Source: PALSA-693 sp963781155
Lineage (GTDB): Bacteria > Actinomycetota > Acidimicrobiia > Acidimicrobiales > Palsa-688
NCBI GenBank assembly: GCA_963781155.1
Contig: CAWAEC010000007.1
Coordinates: 62,001-126,000 of the forward strand
Length of the DNA: 64,000 nucleotides
Reading direction: 5' to 3'
Shown here: positions 24,481-32,385 of the stretch, piece after piece
Layout of the letters: every line of letters begins with the position of its first letter
Numbering within the stretch: the stretch's first letter is position 1
Made by a program: the position numbers and the translations under genes
Notes under the pieces: generated by a model
The model's database searches: none
What the model was told of the DNA's origin: nothing
The model's input: the letters and a program-made list of their open reading frames with translations, nothing else

Positions 24481-27400
24481 TCAGGTGGGTTGGCTGCCGT
24501 CGCGTAGCGTGCTGGCGTGGCGGCGCATGGCTTCGGCGATCGGCGCCAGCCTTGGCTCGGTTGACGCCTCATTGGCGACCAGGTCCGCGGCCTCGTCCAA
24601 GTGCTCGGCCATCAGCAGCCAGGCGGCTCGCAGGTGGGGCAGCAGGTAGTCGGGCTGGTAGAAGAGTTCGAAGCTCGGTCCGGCAGTCCGGCCTGGCGAG
24701 CTCGGACCGACCGGCAGGGTGGTGACGATCTCACCGAGCGGCTCGATCACCTCGAACATCAAACCGATGCTCACGGTCGAAAGAGTCCGCATCTGCTCAT
24801 CGGTCTCGTCGACATGACACAACAGCCGGTAGAGCAGCTGCAGCAGCACCTCGTAGGCGACGTTGCCCAGCTCGACGATCCGGGCTGTCCGCGGGTCGGT
24901 GATCAGGTCGACGTCTTCACCGCTCTCGGGGGCGTGCACCAGCGCGGGCAGGACAGGACGAGCGACCTCCAGGTCAGGAGAAGCAGCCAGCATCTCCAGA
25001 TACTCGTCGAGCACGCGGAGGAAGCGGCCGAAGTGGGCGTTCCGCCAATTGCCCCTTGGTCCCTCGCCTTGTTCAACGATGAACTCGATGGCCTGGACCG
25101 CCGCATCGCAGCCGTCGATCGGCCGGAGCTGCGACCAGCCGAACAGTTCGCCGCTCGTCTGGGATTCGACCGGCCCGATGAACAGCTTGTCCTCGCCCCA
25201 CTTCTCGGACAGGTGGCGGAAGCCGGCCTCGATCGACCGGTACAGGTGGCCGACGGTTTGGAACTCTTGCAGGTGTGGCGCGATCTCTTCTTGACCCATG
25301 ACCGGTACTGCGCTGCCCACGGCTGTCAGCCCGTCGGCGTCGTCGATATCAAAACCCTCCGGACGCTCCAGAAAAAGGAAATGACGAAGGGCCTGTTCCC
25401 CGAATGGCAGCAAGGTCAGCCGGACGCCTGCCGGGTAATGGCGGGCTGGTTGGGGCAGGTTGGGACGGGACAGATGTGGGCTGGCGCCGAGAGACGTGAT
25501 CAGGTTGGAGTTGATGGCCAGATGGAGCATCTCCTGCTTGGCGACCATCAAAATGGCCGATCGCCATCGCTCGACCGCATCCAGCTGATTCTGAGTCAGG
25601 CCTTCGTCGATGGATCGTTTCAGGGTGAAGGCGGCGAAGAGGTACTCGCACATGAGGGCGTGTTCGAGCTCGGCCGCCGCGCAGAGCATGTAGATCAATG
25701 GCTCGCGATGCTCGATGACGATTGGCCGTTCCTCGACCGGTTCCGCGCTCCGCAACGCGACTGACCGGCCGAGCGCGCCGCCGATGCCCTCGCTCTCACC
25801 GTCAGCTGCCATGCCGGCGCCGTCGCCTGCAGCGCCAGCGGGGCCGATTGGCTCGGCCGCCCCGGGCTGCCCCGCCCGCTCCGGCATGCCGACGTCCACC
25901 CAGCGTTGAAACACGTCGATCTTCTCAGACGGCCACGCGCCGTCGCAGGGCATGGACCCGTTGCGGAGGCGCTCCAGGATGGCGGTCGCGTTGGCGCTCA
26001 CGTCACCGTACGCCCACAGGTCAAAGGCAAAACGCATCGACTGGCGGTCGCTTGGGCGGAAGAGACCCTTGATGTGCTCCGTGAAGCCGATCGCCTCGGC
26101 CACGCCGGGCAGCACGGGCTGCGGCTCGGCCTCGTCGACGGCCAGTGCGGGGACCCGGGCGTCGGGGGTCGCGTCGTTGACCCACGTCCACTTCGGCACC
26201 GCCATGTTCTTCGGAGGGCGGGCCCCCTCCTGGGAGTTTTCCACGGCTAAGTGCGAACCCCACTCGAGGTATGACGTGAAGGCGGCCGCGAATTCGGCAT
26301 CGTCCGGGAGCCCCGCCTCCACGGCGCTCTGTTTGAGAAGAGTGACCCACCGGGACCGTTGCCCATCGGCCAGGTGCTTGCCGAGATGCTGGGAGATCAT
26401 CCGGGTGTAGCCGCCGTAGCGCTGCGAGTACCGCGCCGGGCCACCGAAAACTTCCGATAGCCAGGCGGCAACCCGTTCTGGATGGTCGGCGGCCATCGAC
26501 GCGAACAGCGGACCGATCAGCGGGTCCTCAGGCACGTACTTCTCATAGAAGATACGGGTCATACGCAGGAGCGCCGGCCAGCCACCGGCCCACTCGAACA
26601 GCGTTGGCTCGTGGTCCGGACCCGCGATCGGGTCGTGGAAGCCGACGTACCAGTGCATCCCCGAACAGAACGGCTTGTTCTGCGACTGGCCGCACCGACA
26701 CAGGCTGTAGTGCTCGAGTGAGGCGCCCAGGGAGCGCGCCACTGGGGAGCCATCGGCATCGACCAGCGGGATACGACCGGTGACGCGGTAGGGGCCATCC
26801 TTTGAGACTTCTACGGCAGGCAGGCGATCCGTGTCGACCAGGTGGCGTTGTTCCTCGCCGGCAACCGCGAAACTCAACGCACCCGAGGGGCACTGCTGGC
26901 TGGCCTTGACCAGGTCGTCGAGCCGGGCGCCGCTCGCGGCCACGAACGGTTCTGCCCCGGTACGAAACGCCGTCGGGACGCGGGTCGTGCAGAAGCCCGC
27001 GTGGGCGCAGATACCGCGGTTATCCAGGACCGTGATCCGCTGTCCCTCGTAGCTGTCACGCCGATCGGGAACCCGGTGCGCGTCTTTTTCCCCCGAAAAG
27101 GCGAACTCGGCGTGAGTGCCGTCGCAAAACGGCCGGGACTCCGAACGCCCGCATCGACACAGGGCCACCATCGGAGGGATCGCCACGTCCTCGCCTAGCC
27201 ACGTCTGCAAGGCGACGCCGCCGCTGACCAGATACGGCCCGTCGGTCTGTACCCTCAACTCGAGCGCAGGGGTTGCCAGCGAGGTCGAGCTCTCGGCCGG
27301 CAACAGATATTGCGCCCCCGCGGCCGCCTCGATCAGGTCCGCCGAGCTGCCCAACTCGACGGCGAGGTCGGTCAGGTCTCGGGCGAACGTGAACAGCGTT

Positions 27401-27603
27401 GCTTCGAGCCCGTCCGCCGGCAGGGGAGAGTCGGCCGCGGCGGGAGCGTCACGACCGGACAGCTTGGCCAGCGGCCGGATCACCGTCCGCTGAAGTCGGC
27501 GGGCCACGGCCGCATTCGCACTGGCGGCCAGCTCGACCGCCCGTCCAAGAAGCGGCGCCACCCGATCAGAAGGGGAGCCACTTTCAGCTGGCGGGGCAGG
27601 CAT
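24481..27603 (-). CDS. Multi-domain iron protein: CDGSH, Fe-S, CDGSH, globin, ferritin-like (VioB/RebD-type)
   Basis: A 1040-residue soluble protein. In order: a helical N-terminus (1-115); a CDGSH [2Fe-2S] motif C149-x-C151...C160-D-G-T-H164; a small Fe-S domain of the divergent three-Cys type (C199, C205, C238, QQCPSGALSF); a second CDGSH-type motif C302, C304, C313, H317 in which the Asp is Ser (CSGMH); a group II truncated-globin-like domain (about 331-455, candidate proximal His H406); a 70-residue module (505-573, MPCDGAWP...FQRWVDVGMP) seen in other redox fusions; a low-complexity linker; and a ferritin-like domain of the iminophenyl-pyruvate dimer synthase type (about 628-830; E645, E647/H648, E691, H694). 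The C-terminus is helical. ATG 27603 follows GTGAGGAA. It probably couples electron transfer to oxygen or NO chemistry; that is inference. Confidence 0.85.
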   Translation of the reverse strand: MPAPPAESGSPSDRVAPLLGRAVELAASANAAVARRLQRTVIRPLAKLSGRDAPAAADSPLPADGLEATLFTFARDLTDLAVELGSSADLIEAAAGAQYLLPAESSTSLATPALELRVQTDGPYLVSGGVALQTWLGEDVAIPPMVALCRCGRSESRPFCDGTHAEFAFSGEKDAHRVPDRRDSYEGQRITVLDNRGICAHAGFCTTRVPTAFRTGAEPFVAASGARLDDLVKASQQCPSGALSFAVAGEEQRHLVDTDRLPAVEVSKDGPYRVTGRIPLVDADGSPVARSLGASLEHYSLCRCGQSQNKPFCSGMHWYVGFHDPIAGPDHEPTLFEWAGGWPALLRMTRIFYEKYVPEDPLIGPLFASMAADHPERVAAWLSEVFGGPARYSQRYGGYTRMISQHLGKHLADGQRSRWVTLLKQSAVEAGLPDDAEFAAAFTSYLEWGSHLAVENSQEGARPPKNMAVPKWTWVNDATPDARVPALAVDEAEPQPVLPGVAEAIGFTEHIKGLFRPSDRQSMRFAFDLWAYGDVSANATAILERLRNGSMPCDGAWPSEKIDVFQRWVDVGMPERAGQPGAAEPIGPAGAAGDGAGMAADGESEGIGGALGRSVALRSAEPVEERPIVIEHREPLIYMLCAAAELEHALMCEYLFAAFTLKRSIDEGLTQNQLDAVERWRSAILMVAKQEMLHLAINSNLITSLGASPHLSRPNLPQPARHYPAGVRLTLLPFGEQALRHFLFLERPEGFDIDDADGLTAVGSAVPVMGQEEIAPHLQEFQTVGHLYRSIEAGFRHLSEKWGEDKLFIGPVESQTSGELFGWSQLRPIDGCDAAVQAIEFIVEQGEGPRGNWRNAHFGRFLRVLDEYLEMLAASPDLEVARPVLPALVHAPESGEDVDLITDPRTARIVELGNVAYEVLLQLLYRLLCHVDETDEQMRTLSTVSIGLMFEVIEPLGEIVTTLPVGPSSPGRTAGPSFELFYQPDYLLPHLRAAWLLMAEHLDEAADLVANEASTEPRLAPIAEAMRRHASTLRDGSQPT

Positions 27604-27635
27604 GGCAGTTCCTCACCTCACTGCTCAGTCCGATG

Positions 27636-27649
27636 ATTACAACATTACA
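27636..27649 (-). promoter_or_regulatory. Tandem TGTAAT repeat upstream of the iron-protein gene
   Basis: On the coding strand TGTAAT-GT-TGTAAT lies about 33 bases before the ATG. It could include the -10 region and/or a regulator site. I could not assign a -35, so this stays a suggestion. Confidence 0.3.
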
Positions 27650-27863
27650 TGCCGTCTTCGCTGAGGTCGACAGATGAGGCTCCAGTGTGCCGCGGTGCGC
27701 TCCGAGCAGCACCCGGAATAAACCGGGCTTCGCGGCGAGGGCGGCCCGGTGACCTCGGGGGTGTCCCTCGCCGTTCCGCTCTTTCCCGCCGGTCAGTGCC
27801 AAAGTGGCACTGCGCGCCGCACCCCCGGGTTCACGACCGTTGGCTCAGCAGAGTTCGGGTCGA

Positions 27864-28673
27864 TCACCACGGGTGGGTTCTTATGATCACGACCTGCTGG
27901 ACGAGCCGCACCACGTTGACGCTGGCGTAGTACAAGGTGACCGCCAGCGGGAGGCCGAGACCCCAGATTGCGAACAGCGCCGGGAGGAACGGGCCTGCTC
28001 GGCGGGCGACCGCGGGACCGGGATCGCTTGTGTGCGGCAAAGCGGATCTGACCAGATGCTGTTGCCAGATCGCTGCCCCGACGGTGATCAGCACCAGGCC
28101 CAAAAACAGACCGGCCGACCAGGCTGATAGCTGTAAAGCCGCCGCCCCGGTACGAGACAGGTCCACGCCCCAAAAGCGCATGGTCGCGCTCGATGCGAGA
28201 GCGTGAAAGAGGCGGCTCGAATGCGGCAGGTAGCGAGGGTGAAACCCCTCAGCCCCGCGCACCCGGTGAGCCACCCCCCGGATGGCTTCGTACGCCGATA
28301 GGAAGACCAGGGCGGGCAGCACTGAGGGCAGGCACCCCGACCAGAAGGAGACACGATGCTCCTTGAACAACGCGGCGGTCTCTTGCGCCAGGCGCTGAGG
28401 ATCGGTGGCGTATTGGCGGCGCAGTTCGGCCAGGTCAGGCTCGAGCCTGGCTCGCGTCAGCCGGGACCGCCACGCCCATACGCTCAACGGCGTGGTCAGC
28501 ACGATGACGGCGGCGCCGAGAACGACGATGGACACGCCATACGAGGCCACCACGGCGTACGAGGCGGCGAGCACGACGGCCATTCCGGCAAAGATGACGC
28601 TAAACCCCGCCACGTGAGAGGCGGCGATGACTTGCGCGCCCGACGGGCGCGACGTGAGAAACTGAAATGACAT
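27864..28673 (-). CDS. YidC/Oxa1-family membrane protein insertase (orphan copy)
   Basis: A 269-residue integral membrane protein. After a short N-terminus there is a long hydrophobic stretch (about 20-65), then the YidC cytoplasmic loop (RLEPDLAELRRQYATDPQRL with E/K-rich helix ETAALFKEHRV), SFWSGCLPSVLPALVFLSAY, and three later membrane spans ending YYASVNVVRLVQQ. YidC inserts and folds membrane proteins. The housekeeping gene sits in an rpmH-rnpA-yidC-jag cluster; none of those genes is here, so this is a paralogue. It follows the iron-protein gene on the same strand and has a small membrane-protein gene just upstream (28740-28997). Confidence 0.85.
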   Translation of the reverse strand: MSFQFLTSRPSGAQVIAASHVAGFSVIFAGMAVVLAASYAVVASYGVSIVVLGAAVIVLTTPLSVWAWRSRLTRARLEPDLAELRRQYATDPQRLAQETAALFKEHRVSFWSGCLPSVLPALVFLSAYEAIRGVAHRVRGAEGFHPRYLPHSSRLFHALASSATMRFWGVDLSRTGAAALQLSAWSAGLFLGLVLITVGAAIWQQHLVRSALPHTSDPGPAVARRAGPFLPALFAIWGLGLPLAVTLYYASVNVVRLVQQVVIIRTHPW

Positions 28674-28739
28674 GTTTGGAACCTTTCGGTGAGCTGAGGA
28701 TGTCGGTCACGCGTCTCGAGGAGACGCGGGGAGCATCGG

Positions 28740-28997
28740 TCAGCGACGAATCACCGAAAGAACCACCGGGCAGTCATGATCGATCGAATGCAGGTCATCG
28801 ATCCATCGGGGACTTGCCGGCCAGACGTACCTGGTTGAGACCGCTCCGGGCTGCCATAGGCCCGGGCGTAGACGGGGTCCGAGCGCGAGGACGGACAACG
28901 ACATTGCCGCGAGAAGAGCTACTGCCAGCGGGTCGGCGCCCGCCATCATCATCGGCCCCGCCATCAGCGCAAGCGCCACCAGCGGCCGTCTGATCAC
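28740..28997 (-). CDS. Small membrane protein upstream of yidC paralogue
   Basis: An 85-residue frame starting at GTG 28997 behind GGGTGAGC. The first 45 residues are strongly hydrophobic (LVALALMAGPMMMAGADPLA and VALLAAMSLSVLALG) and suggest two membrane spans; the rest is soluble with WPASPRWIDDLHSIDHD. It lies 66 bases before the YidC-like gene in the same direction and could be a partner or client. No family recognised. Confidence 0.45.
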   Translation of the reverse strand: MIRRPLVALALMAGPMMMAGADPLAVALLAAMSLSVLALGPRLRPGLWQPGAVSTRYVWPASPRWIDDLHSIDHDCPVVLSVIRR

Positions 28998-29095
28998 GAG
29001 CTCACCCTACTGCCGCCCCATCATCCCCGGTGCTGCGCCCTTCTCCTGGCGGCCACAACACCGGGCCAGGAGGACCGTGGACGTAGGGTGGTCCG

Positions 29096-29326
29096 GTGCT
29101 GACCGTATATGGCGTGGTGGTCCTGACCTTCATGATGGTGATGTACGCGCTCGAAGGACGGGACCGCCGGTTCATCCTTGCCTTCGCGGTGGGGTGTGCG
29201 TTGTCCAGCAGCTACGGGTTCGCGAGCGGAACCTGGCCGTTCGGGGTGGTCGAGGCCATCTGGTGCGTCATCGCCGTTCACCGCTTCTACCGGGGACCGG
29301 TCCCATCCCTGCCAGCCGAGGGGTGA
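29096..29326 (+). CDS. Small membrane protein, 76 residues
   Basis: GTG start at 29096, then MLTVYGVVVLTFMMVMYALE, a charged turn (GRDRR), a second span (FILAFAVGCALSSSYGF) and a third (PFGVVEAIWCVIAVHRF). Compact proteins with this VVEAIW...VHRF ending are frequent and uncharacterised in actinobacteria. Divergent from the yidC cluster. Confidence 0.6.
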   Translation: MLTVYGVVVLTFMMVMYALEGRDRRFILAFAVGCALSSSYGFASGTWPFGVVEAIWCVIAVHRFYRGPVPSLPAEG

Positions 29327-29335
29327 GCTCCTCGG

Positions 29336-29533
29336 TTAGCCGGTTTGGGTGTATCGCTCGAAAATGCCGGGGTCGGGCGGGATGAGGGCGTTGCTACCGG
29401 CGACGGCAAGACCCATGACCTCGCGGCTGCCGTCGTCGCCCTCGGTGAGCGCCCACACGACAATCGGATATGTGCCTTCCGTGGTTTCCATCTTGGCGCC
29501 ATGCAGGGCGGGTGCGATTTGGAGAATCCTCAT
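29336..29533 (-). CDS. Hypothetical protein, 65 residues
   Basis: MRILQIAPALHGAKMETTEG, then TYPIVVWALTEGDDGSREVM and GLAVAGS. The alternating hydrophobic strands suggest a small beta-rich soluble protein. ATG 29533 is preferred over 29542. No family recognised. It converges with the small membrane-protein gene, the stops being about 10 bases apart. Confidence 0.45.
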   Translation of the reverse strand: MRILQIAPALHGAKMETTEGTYPIVVWALTEGDDGSREVMGLAVAGSNALIPPDPGIFERYTQTG

Positions 29534-29610
29534 GCCCACCACGCTAAAGCGCCCTGGGCCGGGGCAGTCTTCGTGGATGAGCCGGGACTGGGTGCCGGGT
29601 TGCGAACGAC

Positions 29611-30270
29611 TCAGCGGTGCCGGCGGCGGGTGACGGTCCTGTCGGGATTCGGGGTTGCGCGCCTCGTGCTGGTTGCGACCGGCTGATTCATTGCGGTGTT
29701 CTGGCCAGGTTGGTCTGCCCAGCCGGCCAGGGCGGAGCTGAGAGCTCGCACGAGGCGGTCGAAGCTGCGGTCGATGGCGGCGGGGTGAACGAACGTGGTT
29801 TCGAGGGACACGAAGCCGTGGAGGGCCGCACGAAGCACCCGGGTAGCGTCGATGGCGTCGTCGCCGTGGAGGTCGTAGCCGGCCAGGACGGCACCGACGA
29901 TCTCGACCGCGGCCCAGTCGGCGGCTTCGGCCTCGGTGTCGCCGGGCTCAGGGACTCTTTGGGCTGCGGCGTAGCGGCCGGGGTGCTCGAGGGCCCAGCT
30001 GCGATAGGCGTGGGACATGGCCGTGATGGCGTCACCACGGGCACGGCCGACGGTGGCTCGGGCGAGAGTGTCGGCCAACTCGTTCTTGGCCCGGATGGCC
30101 ATGCTGCGTTGGAGGCCGTCGATACCGTCGATGTGTTTGTACAGCGACGGTTGGCGCACCCCGAGGCGGCCGGCCAGGGCGGCCAGGGTCACATTCGAGA
30201 GGCCGACCTCGTCGGCCATCTGTTCGGCCTCTTCGACCACGCGGGCCTGGTTGAGCCCGGCTCTAGGCAC
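29611..30270 (-). CDS. TetR/AcrR-family regulator (WHG-type C-terminal domain)
   Basis: A 219-residue repressor. The N-terminal helix-turn-helix is clear (VVEEAEQMADEVGLSNVTLA then ALAGRLGVRQPSLYKHIDG, about 10-52). The C-terminal domain has the WHG/TetR_C_33 look (DWAAVEIVGAVLAGY, VLRAALHGFVSLE). The Arg-rich tail (RTVTRRRHR) may be disordered. GTG start at 30270. It is the last gene of an ABC exporter operon and probably represses it through the palindrome in the operon's promoter (32345-32358), a common layout, inferred here. Confidence 0.88.
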   Translation of the reverse strand: MPRAGLNQARVVEEAEQMADEVGLSNVTLAALAGRLGVRQPSLYKHIDGIDGLQRSMAIRAKNELADTLARATVGRARGDAITAMSHAYRSWALEHPGRYAAAQRVPEPGDTEAEAADWAAVEIVGAVLAGYDLHGDDAIDATRVLRAALHGFVSLETTFVHPAAIDRSFDRLVRALSSALAGWADQPGQNTAMNQPVATSTRRATPNPDRTVTRRRHR

Positions 30271-30474
30271 GGTGGTTCACCGTTCGGACCAACTGGAAAA
30301 CCGCGGGGCCACCCGGTCCGCGATGCCGCGTCGAGCGCAGGCGGGGTACCCGTAGGCGCCCCGCAAGCTGCCCATGGTGGCCACCAACACGATGAGCGGG
30401 CGGATCCCCGTCGATGTCGTAGGCGATCCGCCTTCTGGGACGGTTAGGGGTCGACCGTTCGGTGGTGGGCATGC

Positions 30475-31287
30475 CTAGGCGTCCCGCCGGCGGACCACGA
30501 CCATGCTGATGGCGGCCGCGGCGGCCACGTAGAGGGCGAAGATGGCGAGGCCGGCCCACGGGGGCAGGGTGGAGCTGTCCCTGGTGGTCGTGAATATGGC
30601 CTGGCCAGCGTTGCCGGGGAGGAACTTCACCACCGTGTCCTGGACGGAGGCCGGCAGCGTCAGCAGCAGTGCTGGTAGGACCAGGATCAGCCCCACCAGG
30701 GCGGCGATGGCACCGGCGGTCCGCCGCACGATGGTGCCCAGGGCAATGGCGAGCACGGCCAGGAGACCGAGGTAGAGCCCGACGCCGACGATGGCGCGGG
30801 CCGCGCCGGGGGAAGTCAGGCTGACGCCGCGGGCACCCAGGATGGCCTGTCCGACCAGGAAAGCGATCACGCTGGCGACCGTGCCGTCCGTGAACGCGAT
30901 CGCCCCGAAGGCTCCCGCCTTGGCGGCGATGACCAGGTGTCGCTGGGGGGCGGCGGCAAAGGTGGAGCGAATCATGCCCGTGGAATATTCGCTGGTGATG
31001 ACCAACACCCCGAGGATGGCGATGGCCAGCTGAGCGACCAGGACCCCCGACAGGCTGGTCAAGACCGGGTCGAAGGTGGCGGGCTGTGGGCCGGTGTGCG
31101 AGGCGGTGTTGATGGCGCCGTAGCCGACCATGGCCACAACGGCGACGGCGAGACTCCAGTAGGTGGACCGGACGCTGCGCAGCTTGGCCCACTCCGAGCG
31201 CAACAGGTCCGGCAGGGGCGACTGCTGGCCGGTGGAAACGCCCAAGCCGGCAGTGGCAGGGGGAACGGCAAGGCCGGTATCGGTCAT
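30475..31287 (-). CDS. ABC-2 type transporter permease
   Basis: A 270-residue membrane protein with about six hydrophobic spans. The cytoplasmic start LLRSEWAKLRSVRSTYWSL is the hallmark of the ABC-2/NatB-like export permeases, and SEYSTGMIRSTFAAAPQR lies in the first loop, as in that family. The ATG sits two bases after the stop of the ATPase gene, so the two are translationally coupled and form one exporter. The cargo is unknown; antibiotics, peptides or lipids are typical. A short frame after it (30263-30472) has no support. Confidence 0.88.
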   Translation of the reverse strand: MTDTGLAVPPATAGLGVSTGQQSPLPDLLRSEWAKLRSVRSTYWSLAVAVVAMVGYGAINTASHTGPQPATFDPVLTSLSGVLVAQLAIAILGVLVITSEYSTGMIRSTFAAAPQRHLVIAAKAGAFGAIAFTDGTVASVIAFLVGQAILGARGVSLTSPGAARAIVGVGLYLGLLAVLAIALGTIVRRTAGAIAALVGLILVLPALLLTLPASVQDTVVKFLPGNAGQAIFTTTRDSSTLPPWAGLAIFALYVAAAAAISMVVVRRRDA

Positions 31288-31289
31288 GA

Positions 31290-32246
31290 TCAGGCTGCGC
31301 TTTCTTCGACGGGTGTGGGATGGGTGTTGGTGCGGTATTCGACACTGTCGTGGGTAAGTTCCATGAAGGCCTCTTCCAGCGACGCCTGTTGGAGGGAAAG
31401 TTCGTGGATGGTGATGCCGTTGGCAGCGGCGAGATCACCAACGCGGTCGGTGGAAACGCCGGCGATAGTGAGTTCGCCGGGTGTGGCGCTGGCCGGAGTG
31501 GCGCCGGCCCTGGTGAGCAGGGCGGCCAGGCGCGCGGCGTGCGGGGAACGGACATGCACGGTGCTCCGTCCGGCGGCGGCGATGACAGCTTCGACGCTGT
31601 CGTCGGCCAGCAGCCGCCCTTGACCGATCACCACCAGATGCTCGGCGGTCAGGGCCATCTCGCTCATCAGATGGGAGGACACCAACACGCTGCGGCCCTC
31701 GGCGGCCAGGCAGCGCAGCAGGTTTCGGATCCACAAGATGCCGTCGGGATCCAAGCCGTTGATGGGCTCGTCGAGGATCAAGACGGCGGGATCACCCAAC
31801 AAGGCCGCGGCCAGCCCGAGGCGCTGTCCCATCCCTAACGAGAACCCGCCGGCCCGTTTGGACGCCACCGCGGTGAGACCGACCAGATCCAACACCGCGT
31901 CGACGCGGCCGGGGTCAATGCCGTTGGCCAACGCCAAGCCGCGCAGATGGTTTTCGGCGCTACGGCCGGGATGGAACGCTTTGGGGTCCAACAGCGCGCC
32001 GACTTCGAACAGCGGCCGACGGTGCTCGCAGAACGGTCGCCCGTTGATCAGCGCCGAACCCGACGTCGGAATGTCGAGGCCGAGGATCATGCGCAAGGTG
32101 GTGGATTTGCCCGCGCCGTTCGGTCCGAGAAACCCGGTGACAACGCCGGCACGCACCTCGAAGCTGAGATGGTCGACCGCGACGGTCCGCCCGTAGTGCT
32201 TGGTCAGCTCCCGGACCTCGATGCTCGGTGCGTGCGTGGCCATCAT
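31290..32246 (-). CDS. ABC exporter ATP-binding protein
   Basis: A 318-residue nucleotide-binding subunit. Walker A GPNGAGKST (about 41-49), a signature sequence in the variant form FSLGMGQRLG (about 134-143), Walker B LILDEP and switch His in VSSHLMSE are all present. The C-terminal 90 residues are the regulatory extension seen in drug-exporter ATPases of the CcmA/DrrA group. The first gene of the ATPase-permease-TetR operon, with a 5' leader of about 85 bases from the promoter at 32337-32365. ATG 32246 (or 32243) follows AAAGGAC. Confidence 0.92.
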   Translation of the reverse strand: MMATHAPSIEVRELTKHYGRTVAVDHLSFEVRAGVVTGFLGPNGAGKSTTLRMILGLDIPTSGSALINGRPFCEHRRPLFEVGALLDPKAFHPGRSAENHLRGLALANGIDPGRVDAVLDLVGLTAVASKRAGGFSLGMGQRLGLAAALLGDPAVLILDEPINGLDPDGILWIRNLLRCLAAEGRSVLVSSHLMSEMALTAEHLVVIGQGRLLADDSVEAVIAAAGRSTVHVRSPHAARLAALLTRAGATPASATPGELTIAGVSTDRVGDLAAANGITIHELSLQQASLEEAFMELTHDSVEYRTNTHPTPVEESAA

Positions 32247-32336
32247 CTGCGTCCTTTCGGTTTGCTATCGGTCCCGCTCCGTTGGGCCGCGCCACCTGGG
32301 TGGTGCTTGCGGCTGGCTAAGGTCTTACCGTGAGCT

Positions 32337-32365
32337 ATCGTATCTAGCTGATAAGCTAATGTCAA
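32337..32365 (-). promoter_or_regulatory. Promoter with TetR-type operator in the spacer
   Basis: On the minus strand TTGACA (32365-32360) and TACGAT (32342-32337) are 17 bases apart, a near-ideal sigma-70-type pair. The spacer contains the perfect palindrome TAGCT-TATC-AGCTA (32358-32345). A repressor bound there would block polymerase. It lies upstream of the ABC exporter-TetR operon and just after the btuF stop. Confidence 0.7.
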
Positions 32366-32385
32366 TAGCTAACGGGCGGGCGGGC

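Noticed and set aside
30263..30472. Short frame between the exporter permease and TetR genes (starts MPTTERSTPNRPRRR)
   Set aside because: No ribosome-binding site, Arg/Pro-rich composition typical of chance frames, and no family resemblance, although its ATG is close to the permease stop.
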